A stretch of 64,000 nt of DNA from contig NC_054708.1 of assembly GCF_016097555.1 (NCBI RefSeq), positions 4,454,796 through 4,518,795 on the forward strand. Reading direction: 5' to 3'. This DNA is from Gigantopelta aegis. Lineage: Eukaryota > Mollusca > Gastropoda > Neomphalida > Peltospiridae. The notes under the pieces are model-generated. The model searched no databases and was not told where the DNA came from. It worked only from the letters and a program-made list of their open reading frames with translations. This document shows, piece after piece, positions 11,835 to 23,318 of the stretch. A program made the position numbers and the translations under genes. Positions within the stretch are counted from its first letter, which is position 1. Each line of letters starts with the position of its first letter.

Positions 11835-11942
11835 CACTAAAGACTGACCCTTTACTAGAGATTGTGACTCCTCTTTCCACTCCAGATAAGGCCTACGGGC
11901 CTGTGTAAGTTAACAAGGAACTACATGTGAATACATTAAGGA

Positions 11943-12110
11943 AAATACCTCGATGACATGGTGGTTAAGCTTAAATCTGGTAGGTGGTGGGTTCGCATCC
12001 AGGTATCGGATCCAAAACTGAGCGAGTTTTACAAGCTGTTTGCAGAGGCCCAATACAACTAGGGCCTACACCGATATCTGTTCCCAACACGTAACACCAG
12101 GGACCCAGTT
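11943..12110 (+). mobile_element. Possible degraded tRNA-derived SINE
   Basis: CCTCGATGACATGGTGGTTA, a B-box-like GGTTCGCATCC and 'agggcctacaccgatatctg' resemble head C SINEs. Degraded; no tail recognised. Confidence 0.4.
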
Positions 12111-12177
12111 TACTAAACTATCCCTCAGTGCGATGCAAACAGACTTACACTAACGATGTGATGTTGTTGTTGAAAGT

Positions 12178-12440
12178 TAGTTTGTTTTGTTTAACTACAC
12201 CACTAGAACACATTAATTTATTAATAATCGGCTATTTGATGTCAAACTCTTGATAATTTTGACAATTAGTCTTAGAAAGGAAACTCATTAAAAAATTTCA
12301 TCATGATAGCACATACCGCATCATTTGATATAACAGTCGTGGTACACTGGCTGAAACGAGAAATAGCCCAATGAGCCCACCGACGGGGATCGATCCTTGA
12401 CCGACCGTTTTACGACTGGGCTAACTACGTCCCGCCCCAT
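12178..12440 (-). mobile_element. tRNA-derived SINE, head B with tail 2
   Basis: On the minus strand it starts GGGGCGGGACGTAGTTAGCC, includes GATCGATCCCCGTCGGTGGG-like sequence and ends with GTAGTTAAACAAAACAAAC. Near full length and moderately diverged. It lies in the LIM-gene intron. Confidence 0.85.
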
Positions 12441-12758
12441 GTTTAAGAGACCTTTGTTTATAAGGGGAGGGCTGGAGGTAACTCGAGCTACATTCAGTAC
12501 AGCCACTCCAGATAGCTGAGATTTGTGAATAGGTAAGGGCGTGTTTGAGCGTTAAGTGGATATAAATAAGCACATAAATGAACGAGGACTTAGAACAAAT
12601 TACGTTAGCAACTAACATTTTATTTGTTACCGCCAGTAACACGTCAAGTGTCATTTATTAAACTTTACTGTGTTTTATTTCCGAGTTATTAATAATTAAG
12701 CACAAAAGACAGCGATTTATAATCTTGACGAAAAATTATCTAGCTTGTAAAATCTTAC

Positions 12759-12880
12759 TTTAAAGACATTTTGCAGTGGCTACACTTGAAGCATTGTTTG
12801 TGGTAGGGGTTTCCTCCCGCCTCGATGCGCTCCTGTGCGTAAACTGTCTTTTGGCAGATACCACATTTCTCTCCTCCTCC
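12759..12880 (-). CDS. LIM-domain protein, exon with the first zinc-binding half
   Basis: Minus-strand translation: GGGEKCGICQKTVYAQERIE then AGGNPYHKQCFKCSHCKMSL. The ligands C-X2-C, H-X2-C, C-X2-C are all present, giving the first zinc site and half of the second; the remaining ligands are in the exon at 11011-11104. The donor is AAA|GTAAGA and leaves two bases that join the next exon in phase. The acceptor is GCATTGAAG. The KTVYAQER and YHKQCFKC phrases are typical of single-LIM proteins of the EPLIN/LIM-and-SH3 kind, but assignment is not possible from one domain. The gene must have more 5' exons; the frame at 14431-15274 is the nearest candidate. Confidence 0.85.
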
Positions 12881-12941
12881 CTTCAATGCAAAAAACAAAA
12901 ACAAAACTTAAAAGGAAAACCTTCAACAAAACTGTAACAAA

Positions 12942-12944
<3 letters not shown>

Positions 12945-13003
<59 letters not shown>
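12945..13003. repeat. (GA)n microsatellite
   Basis: Uninterrupted GA run of about 29 units. Confidence 0.97.
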
Positions 13004-13005
<2 letters not shown>

Positions 13006-14430
13006 TTGTGTAATATGTATCTTGAATTAGCATTTCATCTGCAAGTTGGTGTTTTCCTGTCCCTCCATAACACGACTAATAGACAGTGCCAGTGTCCCCA
13101 ATATATGCTCGTTAGTTACCGATTCGAAACGTTAACGTTTTCAAGTAAAAGTTTCATCTCTGCAGTTTAATTCTGTATGCGTGCTAAGCAAACCTTTAAC
13201 ACACTGAAGTAAATTAAATTTTAAACCAGTTAATTCTGTCTGTGTTTGATGCCTGCGCGTGCATTCATTCTACGAATAACGATCCTGTAAAAACTATATA
13301 CAGTCCGTTTGAATCTAAACAGAACCGATGAATTGGCTTGTAACTCTAAAAAACGAATACAGTTAAAATTCAAATCAAAATATAGTATTACCTTTTAACT
13401 CCATTTTAACTGGCAAAACATTAAACAAAAACCATTTGAAAAAAAAAAATCTCAATGCAAATAAAGAATGTCAATCAAATTACATAGGTTAAATAAATGA
13501 ATGAATATTTAACGACACCCCAGCACAAAAACGGACATCGGCTATTGGGTGTCAAACAAAGGTAAGTATATATACATTTGTATAAGTATGTAAAAAGCCT
13601 AAACACCACAGTGTAAATATCTATGGGTAAAAGCACAATACAATACGAATATCAAAGTAACTATATTTTAAGATTCCGGATAAAAATCAAAACGGAATTT
13701 AAAAGGTTCCAATGTATTTCTGTCACCAAATATATCTTTCCTCGTCTGCATAGGTTATTATTATTATTATTATTATTATTTTATTAAAAAAATAATAATA
13801 ATTGGGGGGGGGGGGGGGGGGATACAGGATACAGGGATGAAGGCAACTGATGGAACAGCTAAGATGAAGTACCCGCGTTTAGTCTTTGTGTACTGCATTA
13901 TTGATTACATCAGGAGAAACTGCATAACTGGGCTGTTCCAGGATTGTGGCTTCACCCCTTTATTACAAATGCGCTTTAATCTACCGGTATATTTATGATG
14001 TTAATTTTGTAAAGAGTGAGTGAGTGAGTAAAAGTTTTACACGTGCGTATATACCACGAAGGTTTCACGCACGCCTGTCACGGCTTAATCTCTGACTTTC
14101 GCCAGTGACTAAGTCCGGGCCAGGAGGGGGGAGGGGTACGTTTGAGGTGGGCGGAATTTGGAATAAAAAATTTAGTGGTCGGTCAAAGACCTAAGTCCTA
14201 AAATCCTAACGACATTCTACACTTCTACACATGTCCGGACTAAGAATTTAAAACCAAAAGTTTTTGACTGCTCGGTCTAAAAGGTTTTAAGGTGATTTGA
14301 GCAACTGATCGGGCACCAAAGTAAAGTGCGTTGGACTATTTATAAAAAAAATAAACATAAGAATTTTGAGCCGCGGCCGAAATTTTTTAAAGTCCAACTA
14401 AGGCCAAAAAAAGAAAAAGGAGGTTGGCGT
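13004..14430. other. Intronic or intergenic stretch, no exon seen
   Basis: Holds a SINE-tail-like scrap at 13494-13556 (TTTAACGACACCCCAGCAC), an (ATT)n run at 13754-13800, a run of about 18 G at 13804-13821, and a GTGA repeat near 14015. No coding exon is supported. Confidence 0.45.
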
Positions 14431-15274
14431 CTACTTTGGCAAGCCTGAAGATTCCCGGAGTAGAGGCAGGAGATGTTGGCGTCGTAGCAAAGTACGCACT
14501 ACAGCTCCGTAATCGGGGCCGCAGACCGCCCGGATCATCTTGTGGATGTTCTTGTTGTCCAACTTGGCCGGAAGTATGACTTGGCGGTAGGTCTTGTCCC
14601 TCTGGTGCGTCACGACTACGGTGTCATGAGTTCCAAACATCTTGTTGTGGAGTTCGTATTTGCTGCCGTCCTCCAGGGATATCCAGTCTGTGTTGAGGTG
14701 GCTGCCTCGTAGCTGCGTCGGGTCAGTCGTGTCCCCCTGCATGTACTGGTGAAGTTGTTTATTCAGTCCGTTCACAGCGACGGTCCATTCGGACTCTTCA
14801 GGGGGAGCGACTACCGGGGCTGGTCTCTCGGCCTTGGCTGGCCGGTCGGTCGGTCGGTGATGTTGCCTTCCTTTTTTCTCCAACGGTGGTCGATCGGGCC
14901 GATGGCGAGGCGACTGGCTGTACCGGAGATACAGGCCAGTTCTTCCTGGGCCATGTGACGTCGGTGATGGAGGGTCGTTGGGCGTCTCACACACCGCAGT
15001 GTTGAGCTCGTCCAGTTCGGTGGCCGACGGTTCCCTTGGGGCTGGTCGCGTCGTCTCAGGTTGGACTGGGGGCGGCGTCGCAGAACGGACCGCCACTGGC
15101 GGTTGAGCCGTCAGCTTAGATCCCCCCCCCCCCCCCCCCCGTGCCGCTCCTGGCGCAGGTTTCCTCTTCCTCCACTTCCAATTCCTTGTCGGTGAGATCG
15201 CGTCCCCGTACACCAAGGTCACGGAAGCCCGTGACCCGGTGTGCGTGACGCGATACTCACTCAGCTTTCCAAAA
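14431..15274 (-). CDS. Unrecognised proline/arginine-rich protein segment, possible 5' exon of the LIM gene
   Basis: An open minus-strand frame of about 280 codons with high GC and coding-like composition. It reads SFGKLSEYRVTHTGSRASVT, LVYGDAISPTRNWKWRKRKP, a Pro/Arg-rich disordered middle, then an ordered-looking part with WISLEDGSKYELHNKMFGTH and LDNKNIHKMIRAVCGPDYG, ending ESSGLPK. I do not recognise the family. A CCAG acceptor after a very long poly-C tract (15291-15330) may start the exon; GTAGAC just before the stop may be a donor. It contains a 19-base homopolymer (15122-15140) coding for Gly, so the frame on either side depends on its exact length. Being on the same strand and 1.5 kb upstream it may belong to the LIM gene, but the exon phases do not settle it. 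Confidence 0.5.
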
Positions 15275-15289
15275 CTGGCGAGCAGTCCC

Positions 15290-15290
<1 letters not shown>

Positions 15291-15330
<40 letters not shown>
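15291..15330. repeat. Very long G run (about 38 G)
   Basis: An uninterrupted G tract on the plus strand, poly-C on the coding strand of the adjoining frame, where it would make an extreme polypyrimidine tract or a poly-Pro codon run. Confidence 0.95.
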
Positions 15331-15331
<1 letters not shown>

Positions 15332-16614
15332 AGTCAAGAGCGCAGCTAACCACGTCTACTCTCATCGCGAGTTGAGTTGAAAGTCTGTTTTGTAAAGAAA
15401 CGTTTTTATTTATATAATCGTGGGGTTTTTTTTGTAGTTTTTTTAATATTATGAGAGTTGGTATGGGTTTAAAACTTAATGTTCTTATATGAATTTTGGC
15501 ATTATACAAAGTGTAGTTATATGCCAATGAATCGGCAAACAGACTATACTTTACAAACCTTGGTATAAAACGAGTAATTTATTTATAAAATGAACGCCTG
15601 TTAATAGGTTTTCATTCCTAATTAACACGGGGATCGATTAGATGGACACGTTTAATACAGCGGTGTCGTGAGACATCTTTGCACAAAATGTATACAAATT
15701 TACACGGGTTCCCTCCATCTATTTGCAGTGACTCTTCAAATATCGTTAAAATGCCTAGCCAGTCTTCGCAATGCTTATGGTAGTGTTGAACTAAGGTGAA
15801 ATTAAAATTGTGTTATCTCACATAGATTTAAAACGCAAAATTTTGGTTACATGCATTAAAACTTTACTGTTGTTATCTTACGCTTTAACTTGTGATGTTG
15901 TGTAGTCCTAGGTCATCATACTGCCCTTTCGCCCCTGCTCCACACATACCATGTTATATATATATATATATAACACCAATATCACCACTAAAAGTAGGCC
16001 CATTATAATAGCTATCAATAAAACTCCCATACCCCCACCCCCGACAACAAAAACCCAAACCCCAAAAAACTTCCAAACCCCCCCCCCCCACAAAAAAACA
16101 TAAAACTTTGGGGGGGGGGGGTGTTAAATTAAAAAAACAACAAACAACAACAGCAAAGCAAAGAAACCCATTGTTTTTAAATATCTACAAAGCCAAACTG
16201 TATTGAATTAACGAAAGCAGATGTATGCGACCGGATTATCAGTGCCAAACTCGATGGTGCTTACTGCACTGACTCGAGTGGACATAAAAACCTCACAGAT
16301 ATTTAACGTGAAACATTAATAGCCTAAAGTGCCACTTAGGTCTCAAAGGCTAATAACGTTAAAACTAGTAAACAAACAACACTTTCTAATTAACACATGT
16401 TTGGACAAGAGTGCATCCATTCACTAACACGTCCTAACACGACTGCACGGGCAACTAAACAAGAGATTTATAGAACCTTTCGAATTATGATCTCCCATTT
16501 CCCCATAAAGGTTTTCAGAATGTTGGTACCGTGGAATACATATAATAAAATAGCATGTCATACTAGTCTGTGAGATGTGTGGTCTTGTCTGTAGGTAAAT
16601 GCACACACAGTTAA
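15331..16614. other. Stretch without a recognised gene
   Basis: A/T-rich. Contains a short (AT)n at 15956-15972 and C and G runs at 16079-16120. No exon or TE ends recognised. Confidence 0.4.
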
Positions 16615-17297
16615 AGTTTGTTTTAGTTAAAGGGACATTCCTGAGTTTGCTCCATTGTACGGGGTTTCCGACTAATAAAATAGTTCTACGATTAAACTTA
16701 CATATTAAATATATTTTCTTGTTCAGAATATCAGTGTCTGTATATTCAATTTGTTTCTGGTCGTCTTAATATTTCTAAGAAGCCCAAATTGGATTTTGTC
16801 TTCAAATAATTTCGTACGTACGAAAAAACAATATTTTAGGAAATAAAAGGAAATTTAACCTAATACAAATATTAGAACGATCAGAAACACGTTTAAAATA
16901 CACACTAATATTTTATGCAGAAAAATATATTTGATATGTAATTACAATCGTTAAAAAGTACCTGTTAGTCGATAACATCTTAAAAATTGCAGCAAACTAA
17001 GGAATGTCCCTTTAACGACATCACTAAAGCACATTGATTTATTAATAATCGGCTATTAGATGTCAAACATTTGGTAATTCTGACTCGTAATCTTCAGACA
17101 AAACCCGCTACATTGTTCCATTAGTAGCAAGGAATCTTTTATATGCACTATTCTACAAACAGGATAGCATATACTATGGCCTTTGATATTCCAGTCGTGG
17201 TGCACTGGCTGAAACGAGAAACAGCTCAATGGGACCACCGACGGAGATCGATCCCAAACCGACAGCGCATCAAGCGAGCTACGTCCCGCCCCAAATC
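16615..17297 (-). mobile_element. tRNA-derived SINE (head B, tail 2) split by a MITE
   Basis: Minus-strand head GGGGCGGGACGTAGCTCGCT at 17297, body down to GTCGTTAA at 17012, then the MITE 16631-17011, then the SINE's last bases CTAAAACAAACT at 16615-16626. The SINE is therefore older than the MITE. Confidence 0.88.
16631..17011. mobile_element. TTAA-flanked MITE nested in a SINE
   Basis: Ends AGGGACATTCCTGAGTTTGC and, on the other strand, AGGGACATTCCTTAGTTTGC. TTAA is duplicated at 16627-16630 and 17012-17015, and the SINE reads correctly if one TTAA plus the element is removed. 381 bp, no coding capacity. TTAA duplication is the hallmark of piggyBac-type transposases. Confidence 0.85.
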
Positions 17298-17376
17298 CAT
17301 ACAAAAGTTAAAAGAACGAGTAGCATGACAGCAGGTTTCCTCTCCAACACCAGAGCGATGTCACTATAATTGTGTT

Positions 17377-17766
17377 GACCGGCCTCGATGGCGTCGTCGT
17401 TAGGCCATCGGTCAACAGGCTGGTAGGTACTGGGGTCGGATCCCAGTCGAGGCATGGGATTTTTAATCCAGATACCGACTCCAAACCCTGAGTGAGTGCT
17501 CCGCAAGGCTCAATGGGTAGATGTAAATCACTTGCTTCGACCAGTGATCCATAACTGGTTCAACAAATGCCATGGTTTGTGCTATCTTGTCTGTGGGAAG
17601 CGCAAATAAAAGATCCCTTGTTGCTAATCGGAAAGAGTAGCCCATGTAGTGGCGACAGCGGGTTTCCTCTCAAAATCTGTGTGGTCCTTAACCATATGTC
17701 TGACGCCATATAACCGTAAATAAAATGTGTTGAGTGCGTCGTTAAATAAAACATTTCTTTCTTTTT
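17377..17766 (+). mobile_element. tRNA-derived SINE, head A with tail 1, full length
   Basis: Starts CCGGCCTCGATGGCGTCGTC, B-box-like GGTCGGATCCC, tail GTCGTTAAATAAAACATTTC then CTTTCTTTTTT. One of the cleanest A-head copies. Confidence 0.92.
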
Positions 17767-17984
17767 TTATAATCGTGTTGAAACCAAAAAACTGAGCAAT
17801 GTGCTAGGGTGTTGTTAATTAACATTCCTTTCCTCTACATAAGCTAATTCTCGATAACAAATAATGAAAGATGCTCTGAATAGAAACATTTGATCATTCT
17901 GTTTCATTGCCCTCAGAGGAAACTCGTTAATTTTTATATCTTGTATATGTACTTTCCCGCAGACAGGACAGCACGCACCACGGA

Positions 17985-18047
17985 TTTTGAGGAGTTTGAA
18001 TCCTGCTACCCAAGCACCTGAGGCAAGCGCTCTACCGACTAACAAGG
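17985..18047 (-). mobile_element. Fragment of a tRNA-like SINE head
   Basis: Minus strand: GTCGGTAGAGCGCTTGCCTC, then AGGTGCTTGGGTAGCAGGAT. This is an A-box/B-box-like tRNA head different from heads A and B, joined head to head with the following SINE. Confidence 0.5.
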
Positions 18048-18778
18048 GCGGTGTGGGATCGATCCCCGTCGGTAGGCCCATTGGGCTATTTCTCGTTCTA
18101 GTCAGTGCACAACGACTGGTATATCAAAGGCCGTGGCATGTACCACCCAGTCTATGGGATGTTGCATGTAAAAGATCCCTTGCAGTTGGCCTCAGATTAC
18201 AGTTATCTTCCCATTTGGTTGTCCAAAATCCGGAAATTTGACCGCGCAAGTAGTCTGCTGTTTGACTGTGATTATTTCATGGCAGACAGCTATGAAGTGG
18301 CAACTGTTTGACTGAAGTAACAGGGGATAGCATGTAGTTTGTAAACATGTGTAACTTGTTGACATTGAAGACTTGTTTGTGGTAATTCCGGCCCATGCAA
18401 AAGTAGTGCTTTTTGTGTAAACTGGGTGTACTCCGGCCTGGTTTAGAGGGTGTGTCTGTTTAAACCAATATGCTGGGAGAAAGAGCTGGACAACAGGGGT
18501 TGTCCTTTTCAGGGTATGTGTCCCCCATGCAGGCAAAGGTACATACAAAACTGCACGGGCCTGCTGATATTAATAAAAATGTTATAGCCACTAAGGCTAT
18601 ATAGAAACATATAGCGAAATTAATTGTGGTCTGAGGCCAGTTAATCGAAAAGTGTAGCCCATCAAGTGGCGACAGCAGGTTTCCACTCTCATTATCTGTG
18701 TGGTATGTCTGACGCCATACAACCGTAAATAAAATGTGTTGAGTGCGTCGTTAAATAAAATATTTCTTTCTTTCTACC
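18048..18778 (+). mobile_element. SINE (head B, tail 1) split by a DNA element
   Basis: Plus strand: GATCGATCCCCGTCGGTAGG, then AAAAGATCCCTTGCAGTT up to 18187; the insertion 18188-18638; then AGTTAATCGAAAAG through the tail GTCGTTAAATAAAATATTTC. Removing the insertion plus one AGTT restores a continuous SINE. Confidence 0.85.
18188..18638. mobile_element. 4-bp-TSD non-autonomous DNA transposon
   Basis: Ends GGCCTCAGATTACAG and, other strand, GGCCTCAGACCACAATTAA. AGTT is duplicated at 18184-18187 and 18639-18642. 451 bp. It is an inverted, SINE-free relative of the elements at 27445 and 30104. Superfamily not assigned. Confidence 0.82.
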
Positions 18779-19387
18779 GACTAATAGTACCACGCAGACT
18801 AATGCACCACAATGACCGCCATTTTACCAAGTTGCATACCGCAGTAAATGGCAAAACGGCCAGCGTGATTATTTTTTTGCCAGTGCAGCTGGTTCGCGCG
18901 TGCGAGCAACTCACCCGAAATAAAGTCACTTATTGAGCACGGAGCCTGCCAAAGAGCAAAGGTTCACAGAACAATGCTGGCGAAAACATGACGCCAGGAA
19001 GCACCGGCTGGCAGCAGAATGTTTTGTCCACATGTAAAAGATGTGTACGAGAACCCAGCACGAGGTACTTCGTAGATAGCCAATAGTGCCCGGCGTTGAG
19101 TTTACAGTTCTCCGCATCACGCTGCCAACACACTGGTTTGTTGGATATCGGATAACTCAACATGTTAATGAATCAAGATAAGTTTACCCCACAGGAATTC
19201 GAATGACCAACAAACAATGAACATCATTCTTTTCTGTATTGCTACTGTAGATAGGTGTACTTCTTTGTTGGAGGTGTTGAGGCAGACACATATCGACCGA
19301 GAGTAATGGAAACCAGTAGATCCTATGAAAACAAAATACTGGACGTGCCTACAAGGAGTGTAAGGAATATTTTGACTAAGTCATAGC
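18779..19387. other. Stretch without a recognised gene
   Basis: No exon or TE termini recognised. Frames at 18736-19163 overlap on both strands and lack family features. Confidence 0.35.
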
Positions 19388-19600
19388 ATACCACGACTGT
19401 TATATCAAATGATGTGGTATGTGTTATCCTGTCTGTGGGATGGGGCATATAAAAGATCCCTTGCTACTAATGGAAAAATGTAGCGGGTTTTCTCTCTAAA
19501 ACTATATGACAACATTACCAAATGTTTGTCATCCAGTAGCCGATTATTAATAAATCATTGTGCTCTAGTGCTGTAGTTAAACAAAACACAAACTTTTTCT
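19388..19600 (+). mobile_element. 5'-truncated SINE, tail 2
   Basis: Begins near TACCACGACTGTTATATC and ends TAGTTAAACAAAACACAAAC. The tRNA head is missing. Confidence 0.85.
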
Positions 19601-19739
19601 GCTTGGGGTATGGTAAAATTGGGTGAGATCCGTTCCTAAATATTTTCTTTGATTTGATGCCCAGGATTAATACTGTATAAGTAACGCAGAACCTCTGTTC
19701 TCTGTGAGTACAATGCTAATGGTGATTTTGTTGGAGGTA

Positions 19740-19838
19740 CCCCCCCCCCCCCCCCAACCCCACACCTCTTCATATATTTAGTTCTTGAAAAATACAAAGT
19801 TAACCCCCCCTCTCTCTCTCTATCTACTCGCTCGCTTC

Positions 19839-19881
<43 letters not shown>
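19740..19881. repeat. C run and (TC)n microsatellites
   Basis: A run of 16 C at 19740-19755 and TC tracts at 19811-19821 and about 19841-19881. Confidence 0.95.
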
Positions 19882-19884
<3 letters not shown>

Positions 19885-21460
19885 GCGAGTGGATGTTATT
19901 GCAAAACAAAGAGCTTTTGTAATGATCTGTAGAATCATCATTTAACGAAATACACGGAAGTATTACTCGCTCTCTTCCCCCATTCTTCTCACACTGTCAC
20001 TGTCACACTCTCTCTCAAAACACACACACACTCACACACTAATTATAAAAAAAATCAAATACAAAACAATAAACACAGAAACAACAGCACGCACATCGTT
20101 ACGTGAAGTGGTTTAAAATACAAAACAAACAGACCAAAAAAAAAAAAAATCCCCCCAAAAACCAAGCGCTAGTACATTTATGTTAACGCTCAGACGGAAA
20201 TTCTCCATAGGTCATGACACATTAACTCCACCCAGATTACTTCACACCTCACAAGCACATCTAACCATTAACTAAAACCCGGCCGTGCCTCTCTACATTT
20301 AAAACAGTTCATTCACGTTACTCGAAACTGACAGGGACGCGTTTGTCGGACAGTTTCCGCTTTCAGTAAGTGCATTATATTGATTGAGATGCACGGAACA
20401 CAACAGCACCAACACAAAGCACAGCTTTATCGACAGGCGCCATGGTTAGAAGCATACCTTTTAAGGTCATCATGACCGAAGTTAAGAATAAAGTAAATGC
20501 AAGTTATTGTCTGCACCATGAAATAACAAATGACACATTATTCAATACAACCACTGGTCACCACGACCGAAAGTAAAAAAAAACCCCACTTAATAGTTAT
20601 TGTCTCAACTATGAAATAACACATGGCATATCCTTTAATAAAACAACTGGTCACCATGATCAAACTTAGAAAACAAGAAATCCTAATAGTTATTGTCTGA
20701 ACCATGCAATACTAAATGACACATCCTATAATACAACCACTGGTCACTATGACCGGAAGTTAAAAAAAAAAAAACTAAAAACTAATGATAGCTATTTATC
20801 TTAATATAAAAATCTTTTCAATTTCTCCACGATCTCAATCTGTTTCGACCTTGTTCTGTCAGTTTCCTCAGATTCTGTCATCAGAGCTGTCTACACCACT
20901 GGCTACCAGCCTCAACTTCCTCCATAGTGGCAGTGACTCTCTATGTACTTCCCTGCACCCATATGGAATTCTCGTCCTCTGCCGCTAATAAAGCTGGTCT
21001 GACCCACGGCACTAACGGACGCCAGTAGTAGGGGAGTATGGTAGGTGGCCAGACTAAGCCCACAGCAAAAGCTGATGAGAAATGGTAGGTGTGTGGCACG
21101 GATGGCCACAAGAGACGAGCGCCTGTCGCGGTTGAAGTGACAAGGACCAGGATGTGGAGGTGGACAGCAAATAAAATTAAAATATAGGAGGAGCTGCCAG
21201 ATTGGAGATTGGATGGAATTCAAAGGAGAGTGGGGGAAAGTGGCTGTTGGATAAAAACAAAAAAATAAAGAGAAAAAAATATCAAATGACACATTTTTTA
21301 ACACAACCACTGGCCTCGAGAATGGGGGATGGGGGTGGGAGCACGACCCGGGACCCTTCCATGTTCGTTCCAAGAATTCGTCTGCCCCCACCCCCCAAAA
21401 AAATCATCCTAGCTTCGACCCCCCAAAAAAATAATGTGACATCAATCCTATGCTTCGAGG
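19882..21460. other. Stretch without a recognised gene; local repeated phrase
   Basis: From 20440 to 20770 a phrase like 'tattgtctgaaccatgaaataacaaatgacacat...acaaccactggtcaccatgaccgaa' recurs about four times at roughly 85-100 bp intervals, with another partial copy near 21285. The segment 20780-21180 is GC-richer and may be an unclassified dispersed repeat; no family recognised. Confidence 0.4.
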
Positions 21461-21722
21461 GATTCCTGTCGTTTTTCGTCAAATAATGTGACTCCCCTCC
21501 CAAACAGTCACACATGTACAGGACTAATGAGGGATTCGTCAAATGCTGTGAGATGTACTGTCTAATGAGGGATTCGTCAAATAATGTGACAGGTACTGTC
21601 TAATGAAGGATTCGTTAAATAATGTGACAGGTACTGTCTAATGAAGGATTCGTCAAATGATGTGAAATGTACTGTAATGAGGGATTCGTCAAATACTGTG
21701 AGATGTACTGTCTAATGAGGAA
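21460..21722. repeat. Minisatellite, period about 36-40 bp
   Basis: The phrase AATGAGGGATTCGTCAAATA followed by ATGTGACAGGTACTGTCT repeats about five to six times with small changes. Confidence 0.9.
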
Positions 21723-21799
21723 GAGCTTATAAAAGTTCCGTACTCCCTTATCGATAGGAGGTGTCTATGAGGCAGCAGCGAGGTTTCTTTGTCGACACC

Positions 21800-22010
21800 A
21801 TATACTAGCACCACAACTGGTCAAAGGATGCGGTATGTGCTTTCCTGTCTGTGGGAAAGTGCATATAAAAGATCCCTTGCTGCATTAGGAAAAATGTAGC
21901 GGGTTTCCTCTGTTGACTACGAGTCAGAATCACCAAATGTTTGACATCCAATAGCCCATGATTAATTAATCATGTGCTCCAGTGGTGTCGTTAAACAGAA
22001 CAAACTTTAA
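21800..22010 (+). mobile_element. 5'-truncated SINE, tail 2
   Basis: CACCACAACTGGTCAAAGGA, AAAAGATCCCTTGCTGC, tail GGTGTCGTTAAACAGAACAA. Confidence 0.85.
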
Positions 22011-22633
22011 ATACCATATAGGCCTACTAATAGCTATAGTTGAAAAATATCATCAGGTGTCCTCAAACAAATATTCTTTTTCTTTCATTTCCGTTGGTTG
22101 GGATCTATTATATTCAAGCCCGTGTCATATACCTACACAGAAAGGTAACGATAGTAGTTGCCATGGCAACAACAACAAAACCCGTTCAAAGGTGTGTGTT
22201 TTTTCGCGAAGAAAACGCCGACATACAGACAGTGATTGATAGCAGACGAGATTCGCTAACCAGGCGTGGGGGTGTGGTGTCATACATGTTGCAGTACTCT
22301 CTAACAATATTTATTTTTATTGCAAGATTTATTCACAAGAGGCGGTTTACCTACGTAACACTTTAGCTGAAGACTAAAAAACAAGGTCGGAACTAGTCAA
22401 ATATAACTGGGGGGTGGGGGTGGGGGGGTGTGTGAGGAAGATATTTTAAAACTGTAAAGGACATATACAGGGGGGGGGGGACAACCAACACTAAACGTTT
22501 TTTTATAGAAGTGCCCCCCCCCCCCACCCCAGCTACACTACTAGACATATTTATATCCGTAGCACCCCCACTAAGTATGGACCTGAAAGGTGTTCCCCGC
22601 CTACACTACACGCTGTTACTTCACTAGCAGCAG

Positions 22634-22712
22634 TCGACGAACTGCCTGGTGTTGGCAGAGTACCTGTCTGACGTCCCCAGATACGTCATTGCCGTATCAC
22701 CTGACACTATCG
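22634..22712 (+). CDS. Candidate isolated exon, unrecognised product
   Basis: Plus strand, between CACTAGCAGCAG and a GTAAGA donor, the frame reads STNCLVLAEYLSDVPRYVIA then VSPDTI plus one base. The composition is protein-like and both splice sites are reasonable, but no partner exon is visible nearby and I do not recognise the family. It could be chance or part of a large gene on the plus strand. Confidence 0.25.
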
Positions 22713-22965
22713 GTAAGAAAGGTTAACCGTGAGGTTGTAGTACACCATTTTCCGTTTCATCGCGCGTATCGCCTCAATGAAAGTAAATACGCTGAAAATA
22801 TCAAACTGGGCGTCTACATAGTTTGCGGTGTGAGCTGTGAATAGATTTACTCATCCATTCAGACACACACACACAGTCAGCGATATAACAGTTAAATGAA
22901 TTCCAATGCCCTTTCAAAATAATCCTAAATAAAACCCAAAGGAAACAATCAATAAAAAGTTAGAA

Positions 22966-23090
22966 CTGTTTAACGATACCACTAGAGCACGTTGATTTAT
23001 TAATCATCGACTATTGGATGTCAAACATTTGGCAATTTTGATATTTAGAGAGGAAACCCGATGTATGTTTCCATTAATAGCAAGACTAGC
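22966..23090 (-). mobile_element. SINE fragment, tail 2
   Basis: Only the 3' half is present: on the minus strand it ends GGTATCGTTAAACAGTTC. Confidence 0.75.
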
Positions 23091-23159
23091 ACGCGGCATT
23101 CATCATTTGACCTGAGCAGGATATAACCGATATATTAAGACGGTAACCAGTTGACCGAG

Positions 23160-23318
23160 TTATTTTATTTATCCTGCAATCCTACATATGACGTAACATT
23201 AATAAATAACAGTTTTATTTATCCTGCAATCCTACATATTACGCAACATTAATAAATAACAGTTTTATTTATCCTGCAATCCTACATATTACGCAACATT
23301 AATAAATAACAGTTTTAT
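23160..23318. repeat. Minisatellite, about 52 bp x 3
   Basis: AGTTTTATTTATCCTGCAAT followed by CCTACATATTACGCAACATT is repeated three times, nearly identical. Confidence 0.93.
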
